The notes: generated by a model not told the origin, from the letters alone. Positions 1-10,845 are shown, numbered from the stretch's first letter. The stretch: DNA of 64,000 nucleotides from Gonocerus acuteangulatus (GCA_946811695.1 OX328128.1:72925621-72989620); one strand, 5' to 3'. Numbers and translations are program-made.

Positions 1-249
1 TCATGTTATACTGTTATCGCATTGACCGTAGAAAGTGTTTCCTTATTTTTTTTATGATTCAATTTTAAGGTCAAAGTATTTTTTTTTTTTTTTTTTTAGT
101 ACCAGGGTTCTTTTTAGTGCGGTTCCTCCCTCCCCCATAGGGAGGAACCCCGCTTATAGGGTTGATACAATGAAACAAACTGGAAGTGCCGACTAGAAAA
201 TTTCGCGTTTCAGAACCCCTAGAGACCGAAAATAACGGTGGTTCAAATT

Positions 250-250
<1 letters not shown>

Positions 251-288
<38 letters not shown>

Positions 289-905
289 TTATATATATAT
301 ATATATTTGTCTGTTCGCTCTCTAGCTAGAAGACGAATGGTCCGATTTTGATGAAATTTGGTACAAAAATCCTTCGTCCAATTTGAAAGGTCAAGTTCGT
401 TAACCAGCAAAATCCGCCTACTGGAAGATGGCGTTTGGGGCGAAATTCGCGCAAAAAAAATCGTAACGCTTACGTTTTTGAGTTCATAAGCTTCTAAGTA
501 CTCGTTTTATATGATTCCTGGGCTAGGAAAACGAATGAAACCATTTTCAAGGCGATAGCTTTAACCGTTTTCGAGAAAATTGGAAAAATATTTTTTGAAT
601 ACCGTTTTTGGTTTGGGTACTTAGAATCATGGGATTCAGTTGAAACATTTTCTGCATGTTCTACTTTCATCAAAACTAATATGTTGAAATTTTGGTTACG
701 TTTGGAGTTAAGGAAGGGTTAGAATAAAATATTTTATTAACAGACTTAAAAAGTTTTGGTAACTTTGTATATTTTCCTTAATATCTCGAAAAAGGTTGAG
801 AATCTTGGTAAACGAAAGAATACCATTAGAAAGCTTACTAAATGCTCTACAAAAAAGGTTCTGATGAAAGTTTTGATTAGGCGATGTCAATCGGAGAAAT
901 AAGTG
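251..905 (+). mobile_element. Helitron-like dispersed element, copy 1 (called E2 here)
   Basis: An (AT)n-like run at 251-306 is followed by gtctgttcgctctc and ccgattttgatgaaatttgg. Further on are ttcgttaaccagcaaaatccg, an ATATCTCGAAAA motif and agaaagcttactaaatg, and it ends near tgtcaatcggagaaat. The same ordered blocks recur on the minus strand at 24380-25204, in part at 43385-43600 (minus), and in part at 18790-19015 (plus). The 'ccgatttt-gaaatttgg ... gttaacgaac' layout resembles that of the HINE-like family of this window, so I place both among Helitron-like non-autonomous elements by inference. No transposase is present. Confidence 0.5.
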
Positions 906-906
906 C

Positions 907-1342
907 TTAAAACATTAAAGTAATTGATTTTGCTTATTCGAACTGTTCTTTTTGTCTGTTTTTATTCCTTGTTATTTTTTAATTGCTTATAGTTGGATAA
1001 TTCATTGTTAGAAATATAGCTTGCCAAGAGAAAAAGATTCGTTGACGTCTTTTGAATATTTTCAATTGCCTTTATGCTGTTGGTTTTTTTTATTTTATTT
1101 TTTAATTGATTTTATCTGTAGAATTATTACTATAGTAAAAGAACACAGGAATGTGTGAAAATATTTGATATTTTCCAATTCATTGAAACGTATGAAATGA
1201 AGTATCGGTAGAAGAGGATTCTAGGGTCTAACGGACCTGACCCCAGGTATAGCCATAAAACCCTTTGAACAAAGGCCGAGGAAAATATTATCTGTTTCTA
1301 TTCTATGCTTTTCAAATGAGAATAGGGATATGAACAGGAACC
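907..1342. other. No recognised feature
   Basis: This is AT-rich non-coding sequence between the Helitron-like fragment and the first SINE. Near its right end lies gggatatgaacaggaaccg, the left part of a dispersed repeat into which the SINE inserted. Confidence 0.6.
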
Positions 1343-1506
1343 GGGGTCTCCCGTGGTCTAATGGCTAGCGCCTTGGATTCATAAGCGGGAGATGGTGGGT
1401 TCGATTCCTAACCTCCGGCAGGAATTTTATCATCCCACGGCTCGCTGGTGAAATTCCTCGCTACACCCTGGATGTCGGCGCTAATGACCTAGATGTATAT
1501 GTGCCG

Positions 1507-1541
<35 letters not shown>
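1343..1541 (+). mobile_element. tRNA-derived SINE (family A), copy 1
   Basis: The head ggggtctcccgtggtctaat through ggttcgattcc carries A-box-like (tggtctaatggctagcgcc) and B-box (ggttcgattcc) promoter elements of a tRNA gene. The body is caggaattttatcatcccac... and the tail gtcggcgctaatgacc...gccg runs into a 35-nt poly(A). A short direct repeat, GGAACCG, flanks it on the left and right of the poly(A). The interrupted sequence (gatatgaac...ggaaccgcg...) occurs uninterrupted at 43190-43260 on the minus strand, which supports insertion. The tail carries a mutated tgtatatgtgccg instead of tgtagatgcgccg. Confidence 0.88.
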
Positions 1542-1543
<2 letters not shown>

Positions 1544-1544
<1 letters not shown>

Positions 1545-1592
1545 GGAACCGCGCTAAGATGACGCAGTTCCTGCGAGTCGGACTTTTTAGAA
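1544..1592 (+). repeat. Dispersed repeat with ggaaccgcgctaagatgacg motif, copy 1
   Basis: The motif ggaaccgcgctaagatgacg is followed by cagttcctgcgagtcgga and a T-rich end. It recurs at 5471-5525 (+), 43190-43250 (-) and, more weakly, 40786-40817 (-). The family is not recognised. Confidence 0.6.
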
Positions 1593-2531
1593 ATTCTGTT
1601 CTTCTGGAATTGGTGAAATATTTTTGGAAAAATGGAGTGCTAATTTTAAAAAATAAGAAAAGCCTTTTATTTTATTGTTATAAAAAGAGGAAACAATTGA
1701 CGAGTTTGTTAATCAGGAATAATTCCCCATAATGAAGTTTTTAAGGTACCACTAACGTCAAAACACGCTAAGCACCGACCCCATCCTCGAAATCGAGGTT
1801 CTGTTTTACCTCAACTATATTACGAGGAAAACCTTGTAATATGGGGGAAGAGCTGGTGAGAAATGTTGGCGTTTCATAAACCTTAGGCTATGAAAAAAAA
1901 ACCGTCGTTCATTTGCCTGCAATAATTTCAATAAAACCCCCTTACAATGACTAAAGTTCCCAAACTGTTAGTTTAGTTTCATTTGAGCATAATATTATGG
2001 AAGCTTATTATTTGTGCTTTACAAATAAAACTAAAGACTTCATGTCCTAATCTCTCGTTGGAACTTTGTTAACAGTCTTAAATATATTACAAACTGCCCT
2101 TAGAACCTTCTAAGAAGTATGCCCACCACCTTACCATGTCGGAGAAACCTTACAATTTCAAACACACTGTTTATAAGTTAAATTTCTATAAATTCACTCT
2201 GTAGTAGTTAATCCGAAACGTATTAATTGCGCTTAGGTCTGGCAGTTTTCCAAGTCGAGCTAAAGAACGCGATAAATTTCTCGTTATTCGGCCTCGGACT
2301 TGGAACGGAGTCAAATACTTCAAACTGCAATATGATGCAATCTGAATCCTCCCTTTCTTTCCTTCTACGGTCCCGATTTTTAATTTGCAATTTATTGCAA
2401 GGGATTTGGCCGAATTTCTGTTTTCAATGCTGGTACTTAGAAATGTTTGCTGTAAGGTTTCCTTTTCTTTCAAAGCACCATCGACAAGTAGGACGCTCTA
2501 TTAGTCTTTTTGTGTGTAAGTGACACATGTG

Positions 2532-2695
2532 GGGGTCTCCCGTGGTCTAATGGCTAGCGCCTTGGATTCATAAGCGGGAGATGGTGGGTTCGATTCCCAA
2601 CCTCCGGCAGGAATTTTATCATCCCACGGCTCGCTGGTAAAATTCCTCGCTGCACCCTGGATGTCGGCGCTAATGACCTAGATGTAGATGCGCCG

Positions 2696-2736
<41 letters not shown>

Positions 2737-2752
2737 AAAAAGAAAAAAAAAA
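2532..2752 (+). mobile_element. tRNA-derived SINE (family A), copy 2, with target-site duplication
   Basis: This is nearly identical to the copy at 1343, and the tail reads gtagatgcgccgt before an A-rich tract broken by two Gs. A 14-bp direct repeat aagtgacacatgtg flanks it at 2518-2531 and 2751-2764, the expected mark of LINE-assisted retroposition. The long poly(A) and the clean duplication suggest a fairly young insertion. Confidence 0.92.
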
Positions 2753-3085
2753 GTGACACATGTGCTTTAAGGAGGCCCTCTATTTTGAGTGGTACTATTT
2801 GGCCTTTTTCGTCTTCAAACTGACAAGAAACGTTGCCAGGCCCAATAGAATACTGCGTCGTAATCCTTTTTTGCTTCTATGGGACTATGAACTTTTTTCA
2901 CAAAAATGTTCAAGTCCGCTTTGATAGGGGCATACTATAATCCCTTTTCCTTTGATATGGATGTCTGTACAACTGTTTTAACAGTCTCCTCGCGGAGTGG
3001 TATATTTCTACTGTGTTCCTTATCTCTGAGACACTGCCAGGACACAAGATCTTGATATCCAGGATTTTTGAGCCATTTTTGGGAG

Positions 3086-3530
3086 TCCAGTTCTGGATGA
3101 TTTCAAGATTCTTAGATCCACTTTGGCTACGCAAGTTGTTCATGTTTTCAAGGTCTTGTGGCCACCAAGGAGACTGAATTTCTTGTTGACGTCAAAGGTA
3201 ATGCAGCCATTTCCAGAAATCCAATTCTTGATTTTTTTTATGATTCTTAGATCCACTTTGGGTGCGCAAGTTCTTGTTGTTTTCCAGTATCTTCCGGCCA
3301 CCTAGGGAACTCAATTTCTTGTTGTCGACAAAGAGAATGCAGCCATTTCCGGGTGTACAGTTCTTGATGACGTCAAGACTCTGGAGCCTCTTTGGTTACT
3401 CAAGTTCTTGATTTTTTGAACTATCTTTCAGCCGACCACCTAGGGGACACTTTTTTTTTAGTTTTTTGTTGACCTAAAATATAATTCAGTCGTTTCCGGA
3501 CTGTTGTCAATGATGATAAGGATCTTGGAG
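3086..3530. repeat. Degenerate tandem repeat, about 135-bp unit, 3-4 copies
   Basis: Units start near 3086 (tccagttctggatgatttc), 3220 (tccaattcttgattt), 3356 (tacagttcttgatgacgtc) and about 3503. Each contains a 'gatccactttgg..acgcaagtt' block, a 'ggccacc(t)agg' block and 'atgcagccatttcc'. Divergence between units is high. The element class is unknown and no convincing protein is seen. Confidence 0.65.
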
Positions 3531-4431
3531 TCAGGATGCGGTTTTGTTAAAGCGGTCAATAATACTGAAAAGAACATCTTGATACTTTGACGTACCCACT
3601 AAAACGTCTGAATATCCATGCTTTGTTGGAAGGGGACCCATTGAAGTCGCCGTCCTGTATTGGTCATTAACATCTCAATATGTCATTATACAGTCCTTTT
3701 CTTTGCTCGTAGGATTGTATAAGTTGTGGCTGAAAATAAATTGCATATACCGCGTCCGTTTACGGAAGCCTTTTGACGCAGCCGAAGGCGACGCATAGCT
3801 TTAACGACTCCATTTGCAAGAGAATGAGCGCTTTCTTGTCGTAGTCCAAAACGTCGCGCGTGTCCGACTCGGAGATCTGAATTGTTGAGCAGGTTTGGAT
3901 TTCAATCATAAAGAAGTGGCCTTCGTTTTCAAACTATTTTTAGTTTAAATGTATTTTGGCGTTTTTTTTATTTCCCTGGAGAGGCAAAAGCCGCTTATGA
4001 CGTCGAATTGAAGACGTAATCCTAAAGTGTTGAGGGGAAATATTTGCGTTTCTTAACTGGTCCCTCATTTTTGTTTATACACACAAATCTTATATTGTGT
4101 ATCATGTATCTTATTATATCTGTGAAAATTGGTGATCTTTGAATTACAAGACAAAGTCTGCTTAGTTAAGTTGGAAGACAGATTATAAAGAAATACCAAT
4201 AGATAAATAAACTACTCTCTTGGTAGATGGATGCGTGTCGGCAACTTTATGTCGTCGGTCTGGTTAGAAATACTCTATCTATTAATTCCAAACCATAAGG
4301 GCTACGATTTTGTTCCGGTTGGTAGATTCTGCTGGTTAATGATTCGTCTTTCGTATTATAAATGGCGTATTTTTATAATGAGACGAAGGTAGTTGGGAGT
4401 TGAGGTGATGAGAAGCCAAGGGATAGTTGCG
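3531..4431. other. No recognised feature
   Basis: This is mixed-composition sequence, more GC-rich around 3770-3900 than its neighbours. No open frame of note, tandem repeat or TE signature was recognised on either strand. Confidence 0.5.
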
Positions 4432-4520
4432 ATCGGCTAGGAGAAAAACGTCAGACCTTCTAGCAAAATTCTGTGTTCTATGGACGTTTCGGCAGCCTTC
4501 TTTGGCTTGGTATATATTTT
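4432..4520 (-). mobile_element. PLE end relic with decayed hammerhead-like core
   Basis: The + strand reads ggctaggagaaaaacgtcag ... ggacgtttcggcagccttct. This matches the outer part of the palindrome at 13837-14600 (same aaaaacgtcaga and gacgtttcg...cagccttctt blocks). On the minus strand it gives ...gaaggctgcc-gaaacgtcc, a hammerhead-like core whose stem-II loop and CUGANGA box are degraded. It is a short relic of the same Penelope-like family. Confidence 0.5.
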
Positions 4521-4656
4521 TATGTTTGCACTCTTAGGGCAAAGTTCGACCCTTTGGTATCAGTTAAATGAATATATCCTAGCAGTAAAAGTTTGTACCA
4601 ATTTCACATTGGACTAAACTGACCCCATTTTACGGTACATAAAACCTTTTTGAAGC

Positions 4657-4708
4657 GTTGATCGTCGGGGATTCGATCAATTCATTGACCGAATCCCCGA
4701 CGATCAAC
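4657..4708. repeat. Perfect 19-bp inverted repeat (hairpin)
   Basis: The left stem gttgatcgtcggggattcg (4657-4675) and its exact reverse complement (4690-4708) are separated by 14 nt. The stem is far more GC-rich than its surroundings. No gene end lies nearby, so there is no reason to call it a terminator. Its origin is unknown. Confidence 0.85.
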
Positions 4709-5590
4709 ACTTCCTACTTCTGAACGCTCGACCATATCTTCTCAATAAAACCTTTTGAAAGATCAATTATGTGACCCTACTGATGATAGTTTGTCTTCGA
4801 GCTGTGTCATATGTGACCTTCGCCTCCTTGGCGGATTCCATGTTGTGACCCCCTGTGTCACAATCCCCGAACATGTGTATATATAACGGTACGAATACTA
4901 TCAGATTTCAATCTATACGCCCCATCGGCCTCCAACCGCTAAAGGCCTATCGGAGGCTTAGAGATTATATCTTGGAATCTTGTCGCTTCCAATTTATTTC
5001 AATCGTTCTCCGTTTACATTAATATCTCTACGAGAGCGATTATGTTTTCGTTTTAGCGCCTCATTGAGCCTCATTAGTTATGAGATGGAGGTTTCCAAAC
5101 CGATGAACGGGTTTCTTCATGGGGTGAAGAAATCAGAAGTTTGAGCAAGTGAAAGTCAAGAAGTGTTCTTCTAACATATAAACTAAATATTAAAATTCAT
5201 GAGTACTTTAAACATATAATGGAGGGTGTTTCCATAATAATTATATCTGGAGTGGAACGAAAGCAACACCTCGGAAACTTCAAGCACCGAATGAGGTAGT
5301 TTTTTAGTGAACTTTGAGACAGAGTATGGAGTAATTTCCACTTAGGATACTGTCAGCTTCCTGTTGTGGCGCCTTATATCTTCCTTCTCTATAAGATTTT
5401 ATTTTATATTTTTCACGAAAGATCGAAAGCTTCCAATAACTGCTTCTACTCCTTTAATAATAGCACTAGGAATTTGAACGTAACCGCGCTAAAATGACGC
5501 AGTTCCTTCGAGTCAGATTTTTTAGCCCTTCAGATGCCCTTCACATTTAGAAAGGGATATGAATTGTGTCTGCCGATAATTTTGTTTTTT
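4709..5590. other. No recognised gene; a short dispersed repeat at 5471-5525
   Basis: The only element recognised is the second copy of the aaccgcgctaaaatgacgc motif at 5471-5525. The rest is unassigned intronic-type DNA. Confidence 0.5.
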
Positions 5591-5649
5591 AATCCTTCAT
5601 CCTAACCCAGGAGGAAATCCCAAAAAGCTGGTGTGAGCTTCAAAATATT

Positions 5650-6324
5650 ATGATATATAAGAAACGATGCCCGAAATCACCAGAAAATTATCGTAATATT
5701 ACTTTGGCCAACTGCATCTTAAAATTGTTTACCCAGATACTTCAATATAGGCTGAATATATGGATTGAAGAAACCAATAGCATTCCAGAATCTCAAGCAG
5801 GCTTTCGGGCTGGTAGAGGATGCTTGGATAATATATTTGTTTTAACTTCATTAATCCAGCTAAGGTAAACAGGAGCCAACTTGTATGCTGTCGTCATCGA
5901 TTTCCAAAGAGCATTTGACACTGTCAATCACGATCTGCTCTGGCATAAATTGTTCAATACGGGTCTCAGTGGAAAATTTATTAGAATCATGAAAAATCTT
6001 TATAAAAAGGCACACCTATTAATCCCTCAGAGTGAAGATAGTTATGTGGATGTAACGGAGGGAGTCCTACAGGGAGAATCTTTGAGTCCGGATCTGTTTA
6101 AATTGTATATTCATGGTATTGAAGATTATTTCAGGGAAAATGGAGTAAGAGGTATAAAGGTCAGTGAGTTATTTGATATTCTTCTACAGTATGCAGACGA
6201 TCTCATAATTTTAGGAACATCACATTATGATATAAAACAAAAATTATCACTCTTAAATCAATATTGTAAAAAAAATATGCTCCGGTTAAACACAAAAAAA
6301 ACAAGCATCATTAAGGTTCAGTAA
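5650..6324 (+). pseudogene. LINE reverse transcriptase, broken by an in-frame stop
   Basis: The frame reads YRNITLANCILKLF, then SQAGFRAGRGCLDNIF, up to a TAA at 5866. It continues in the same frame with LYAVVIDFQRAFDTVNHDLL, VLQGESLSPDLFKLYI and the catalytic LLQYADDLIILG. These are RT fingers and palm motifs of non-LTR retrotransposons; the YADD box is intact. The nonsense codon and a frameshift near 6315-6320 (a likely extra base in aaggttcagtaaag) show it is inactive. After the shift the frame continues as FSKGRPKAERKFMYNGQEI. Confidence 0.93.
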
Positions 6325-7144
6325 AGGAAGGCCCAAAGCTGAACGCAAGTTTATGTATAATGGTCAGGAAATCGAAATGGTCACTGAAGTCACCTATCTA
6401 GGAGTGCTGTTCTCTAGATCTGGATTGTTTTTGAAGGCAACTGAACAAGCAATCAGCAAAACCAACACAGCAATTGGTATTGTAAGAGGAATCTGTGCTC
6501 GTTCTAAGTCTAAAGAGTGGGATACAAAGGAAAGACTCTGTCAATCCATGGTTAACAGTGTTTTGATGTATGGTGGAAGTATATGGTCCCTCAGGTATCT
6601 GGAGATGGTGGAGAGCTGTCGCCTTGCCTTTTACAAGAAGATCCTCAACCTGCATCCATCCAAACCTCATTATATTCTACGCCTGGAAACAGGGACTACC
6701 CATATAGTATACACCATCCTGGAGCAGGGTCTGAACTGGGTTAGAAAAATACTGGACATGCCTGGCCACAGATACCCAAGAATATGTTTCAATGCCCTCA
6801 AAAATAATGCAACAAGGTATCCTAATAATACTAAAAATAATTGGATTTTACAGTTTCAGGAGATACTTAAATCCTTTCAATTAGAGGAACTAATAGCAGT
6901 TTTAGAAAACACATCGGAGAGGAGAAAAAATATAAGTATCAGTCTTACCGCTATAAAAGAAAAACTCCACAATAAAGATTTAGATAGGATGACAAACTCG
7001 ATGTTTTGCCCAAATTACAAAAGGATTTATAACCCAGAGCATACACCTCAACAACATCTACAGATGAACCTCACTCATTCACAGCAGAATCTTCTATCTC
7101 AAATTCGAACAGCCAGCATAAAATTTATCACTCTCACACCATAG
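6321..7144 (+). pseudogene. LINE RT thumb and C-terminal region (shifted frame)
   Basis: It reads VTEVTYLGVLFSRSG, then TNTAIGIVRGICARSKSKEW, SMVNSVLMYGGSIWSL and RLAFYKKILNLHPSKPHYIL. This is the typical region downstream of the YADD box in I/Jockey/R1-type LINEs ('YLG..', 'VLMYGSEIW', 'R..FYK.ILNLP'). The frame is offset by one relative to the upstream RT segment and ends at a TAG at 7142-7144. Confidence 0.85.
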
Positions 7145-7171
7145 AACTTCTCACCAATTAACACCACAAGA

Positions 7172-7389
7172 TCCATGCAATATTTGTAACCTCCAGGCCA
7201 ATGAAACCCTTCAACATTTCTATTGCTGTTGCCCAATCTACTCACCCTACAGGACATACTATCTTCCCAACCTTATCAATAAATCAGCAGAAGAGTTTTA
7301 TCAGATTCTCAATACCACCGATTTGTCGACCATCAGGGCTCTTCTCCAGTACACCATCAGGAGTCTTAACCTCAGAAAATTTATACTAG
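7172..7389 (+). pseudogene. LINE C-terminal CCHC zinc-knuckle segment
   Basis: In another frame the sequence reads CNICNLQANETLQHFYCCC, then PIYSPYRTYYLPNLI and IRSLNLRKFILEE before a stop. The Cys-x2-Cys-x8-His-x3/4-Cys pattern is the zinc knuckle found at the C terminus of many non-LTR retrotransposon polyproteins. It lies between the RT region and the 3' UTR, and a second frameshift separates it from the preceding segment. Confidence 0.8.
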
Positions 7390-7444
7390 AAGAGTAAATC
7401 CCGCTAGTGTTTGAACAAACAAACATTAATATATATCATAAATG

Positions 7445-7448
<4 letters not shown>

Positions 7449-7500
<52 letters not shown>
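7449..7500. repeat. (AT)n microsatellite
   Basis: A dinucleotide run inside the 3' UTR of the LINE. Confidence 0.97.
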
Positions 7501-7504
<4 letters not shown>

Positions 7505-7717
7505 AAAATTAATTTATATGTTTGTAAGCTTGTTTATTTATTTATTTTGTTTTCCTTCCTCAATATTAAATAATGAAACATGTCAATAGTAATGAATTAT
7601 AAAATGCTGTGTATATATATTGTATATTTATGAGTAGTACACACTCTATTTGTATGGGATACATTCCCAAAAACAAATAAAATATTTGATTTGATTTGAT
7701 AATCCTTCATCCTAACC

Positions 7718-8928
7718 AAACTTTCTCAGTTTGGATGAACGTCAGATATTAGAATTTTGATGAACCCAGGACTAAAATTCTAGTTTCAACTTTTCTCACA
7801 ATTAACTAGATTAAGACATCAACTTGAAACATACCAAAACGTCAAAATATATATAAATATACGCCAAATTAAATGTGAACCTCGTAGCCTATTATTTAGG
7901 AAGCCTTTTCTTTTATGCGTTCTTGTGCCAAATATCATTAAAATTGGGCCATTTTTTAATATTGAATGATTGGAACATGGCCGTGTATTGCGTTATAATG
8001 CAATGCGCTAGAACTTCACTAGTTAATAAAAACAAAAACAAATACAAAGAGCGGAAATATGAAAAACTATATTTTATCCAACATTGACTAATTATAATGT
8101 TGACACATTGAGATATATTGTTGCCGGGATCTCTTGAGCAATTAGACTGATAAGGATAATTGATAAGATTGACTCTTATCAGAGGGCAACGGGGCAGAAA
8201 TAATCCTCAATGAGTTTATTTGTTTTAGTTATGTTCTGGTTGATTGCTTTTGCCCCTGGCTGTGTTGGGAGTAATAGGCTTTCCCAACAAATTTTTAAAT
8301 GTTTTCTTTTAATGATGTAATGTTTACAGTGATTCGAAGAAGAATCTTATGGATGGTAATGAAAAGCAACATTAGCCAAGTTCTATCCAAGAACAACTAC
8401 TTGTCATTAGTGCTTGTCACCCAAGCTTTTGTACCTTCGTGTAAAGAAGGTGCTTAGTGAGAAGTATTGGTAAACGCTATAAGTACACGGAATAGGAAGG
8501 GCTTCTATTTACTCAGTGACAACTATGCTCCCCCACTACGATTCTATCGTAACTCGTTGTCCATTGCCACCAGGTGTAAACAGCCCAACAAGTGTTAGGT
8601 GCCAACGTTCCTTGCCTAGTTGCTATTTATTTATTCGGGATTTACAGCAGTGTAAAAATACATTTCAAGTTAAATGATCACTGTGACTTGAAGCTGGTGA
8701 GAAGACAAGCTGCATAGTTGCAGTACTCACAAGGCAGAGTGATTACAATCTTTATTAACTACTCCTGGAGCTGGTCTATAGGCAAGTTACGCTTCAGTCG
8801 GCGAACTGGGTTATTTGGGATTTGATGTGAGGATAAGTTTGATGTGGAATTTTGAATTACATTTTTGATAAGGGTTAGATAAATGGAATAAGGTTGCTTC
8901 TAATTTTATTTTTGGGGGTTATTTTTTT
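7718..8928. other. No recognised feature
   Basis: AT-rich, non-coding. No repeat shared with the rest of the window was recognised. Confidence 0.5.
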
Positions 8929-9068
8929 TTTGTTACCTCCGACATAGTGCGGCAGATAATTTTTTCATTGGGCTTTGAAACGAGAAAAATCACTGCTGCA
9001 GGCGGGACTCGAACCCTTACTCCCACATGAGAATCAAGTCGTCAGCCGCTAGACCATGAGGAGACCCT
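8929..9068 (-). mobile_element. tRNA-derived SINE (family B)
   Basis: On the minus strand the head gggtctcctcatggtctagc carries an A-box-like segment, and agggttcgagtcccgcc supplies the B box. A short body follows and ends at an A run (the + strand T run near 8929-8938). The head is related to that of family A (gggtctcc..tggtctaa/gcgg), but the body differs and no gcgccgt tail is seen. Confidence 0.8.
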
Positions 9069-9119
9069 TAGCGGGTTACTTTCTGTAGTAAAAAGTTAAA
9101 CTCGTAGGATGACATTCTC

Positions 9120-9972
9120 ACTTTTGTGAGATTCGGCAGCTTGGATAATTTTTTTTTGGAAGAGTAGTGATTTCCCAAAAGTAGTTGCTCACCAGAAGCT
9201 TTTATTCATTTCCACTTTTTGAATTGACATTGTGGTTTGAATGAGATACTTGTGAACACTGAATGTGCATTTGACATAAAGCACAGGTAAAATGCTGATT
9301 TAAAAAAAATGTAATGAAACGTTGAAAAACATTTGTACTAGCAGAGAAAATTGGATTTGTGCTACAAAAAACACGAGGTTTTCTAAAGAACCTTTAGAAC
9401 GGCATTTGTCTGAAACGGGAGTGAGATAAAAATGTGTGGTTGGTGGTGTTACTACTACATTTTGTGTCTGTAAAAATGTTAATACTAAATATTATTACAA
9501 ATACATAAGTGCATATGAATAAAGCCTGTAATTATTATCATGGGAACAGGTTTCCTGCGTTTTCAATTTACTTTGGTGGATTTACATCAAAGAATAACAA
9601 ATAAATAATATATTTGGCTCCAAAGGAACGTAGCTATTCAACAGCCATTTTAAATCTTAAAAGAACTAGGCGTACTACTAGGCGGTTGCATTTTAACAAT
9701 TTACAATTCCTTAATGGAATTAAAAATTAATCAATTGAAAAATTTGCCTATTAAAACATAATTACAAGCTAGCCTGATTCTCTCCCGAGATTATAGCTAT
9801 ACATCCATCCTACTAGAACTAGACAAGCCTCTATTTGCAATTACATAGCTATGACAATTGGAGCTAATTAAACTCATGGTAGTTATCTATTAACTGACTA
9901 CTAGCTACTGGAATCTAGGAGCTACAAATAGGTCTAGGAATCCAATCTACAAACAAGATACTTAAGATGTAT

Positions 9973-10016
<44 letters not shown>

Positions 10017-10421
10017 GACTGGGTGTATCGCAACTTAATTAAAATACTCCAAAGGGCAAAAATAGACAAAAAATGTAGTTTAACACCACCAACCACACTT
10101 TTCTATCTCACTCCATTCCAGAAATATGGCCTTATAAAGGCGCATTAGAAAAAAACCCCTGTTTTTCGTAGTACAACTCAACTTTTCTCTGCCTGTACAG
10201 ATTTTTTTTTGAACGATTCATTACATTTTTAAAATCAGCATTAGATTTGCTTTAAGTCTAATAAATATTCAATGTTCACAATCATCTCATTCAAACCGTA
10301 ATATCAATTCAAAAAGTAGAAATTAATATGAGCTTCTAGTTAGCGACAACTTCCTCCAAAAAATAATAAAAAATCACTCCTCCAAAAAATAATCCTCCAG
10401 ACTGCCGAATCTCACAAAAGT
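9120..10421. mobile_element. Foldback-type element with roughly 360-bp terminal inverted repeats
   Basis: The left arm at 9120-9478 and the right arm at 10055-10421 are imperfect reverse complements. Shared blocks include cttttgtgagattcggcag, attcatttc/tactttttgaattgac, ttacctgtgc-like, gtaatgaa.cgtt, and gtgtggttggtggtgtt. Arm identity is visibly well below 90%, so it is old. The 576-bp centre holds an (AT)n run (9976-10014) and no open frame. It looks like a foldback or MITE-scale DNA transposon; the superfamily is not assigned. Confidence 0.75.
9976..10014. repeat. (AT)n microsatellite
   Basis: It lies in the centre of the foldback element. Confidence 0.95.
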
Positions 10422-10734
10422 TGTAGAATTTAATCAGCTTTCTAACGGTATACTCAGAACAGAGATTATCTCTCAAATTCATAATGTAATTGGAATTCTA
10501 GAGTGAAAAAACATGAAATAAATAAAAGTAATTATTATAACTAACTGAAATAACTGAAACTTATTATTTATGAAATTAATTATTTAATTGTTATTTAATG
10601 GTTTTACTGAGTTTTAAAGTTAAATAATAAAAAAATACATCGAAAATTTGGACATACCGCTGTGTAGTCCTTTCAATCTCACCATGGTTAGCTGTCATTT
10701 CCACGAATGATTATAAACCTGGATAAACGCCCAG

Positions 10735-10845
10735 GCCGGAAGGCTATCTACAACTTGTAGATAGCCTTGTAGACTACAAGTTGCCAAGGGGTTTCCATCC
10801 ATCAATGTTCTAAGCTACACCCGACGTTGCTCAACATTACAAATC
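10735..10845 (-). mobile_element. Diverged 5S rRNA-derived SINE fragment
   Basis: The sequence tacacccgacgttgctcaac is a reverse-complemented piece of 5S rRNA (gttaagcaacgtcgggc). It is followed on the left by caagttgcc and gctatctacaa, the central motif seen next to the 5S head in better copies. A local duplication has produced the palindromic ctacaacttgtagatagcc. Confidence 0.55.

Larger units (their letters stand above)
5608..7700 (+). mobile_element. 5'-truncated LINE (non-LTR retrotransposon) with 17-bp TSD
   Basis: This is an insertion of 2,093 bp flanked by an exact 17-bp direct repeat aatccttcatcctaacc at 5591-5607 and 7701-7717. It ends in the simple-repeat tail atttgatttgatttgat rather than poly(A). 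It carries the reverse-transcriptase C-terminal half and a 3' zinc-knuckle domain, listed separately. The 5' half (endonuclease) is missing, as is typical of aborted target-primed reverse transcription. An (AT)26 tract at 7449-7500 lies in the 3' UTR. The clade is uncertain: I/Jockey-like or CR1-like. Confidence 0.92.

Noticed and set aside
1343..1420. A tRNA gene (A and B boxes, CCA-less end) at the SINE heads at 1343, 2532 and 59404
   Set aside because: The acceptor and anticodon stems do not pair properly, three near-identical copies exist in the window, and each runs into a SINE body and poly(A).
1493..1732. Lysine-rich 79-codon open frame
   Set aside because: It reads through the SINE poly(A) and into flanking repeat DNA.
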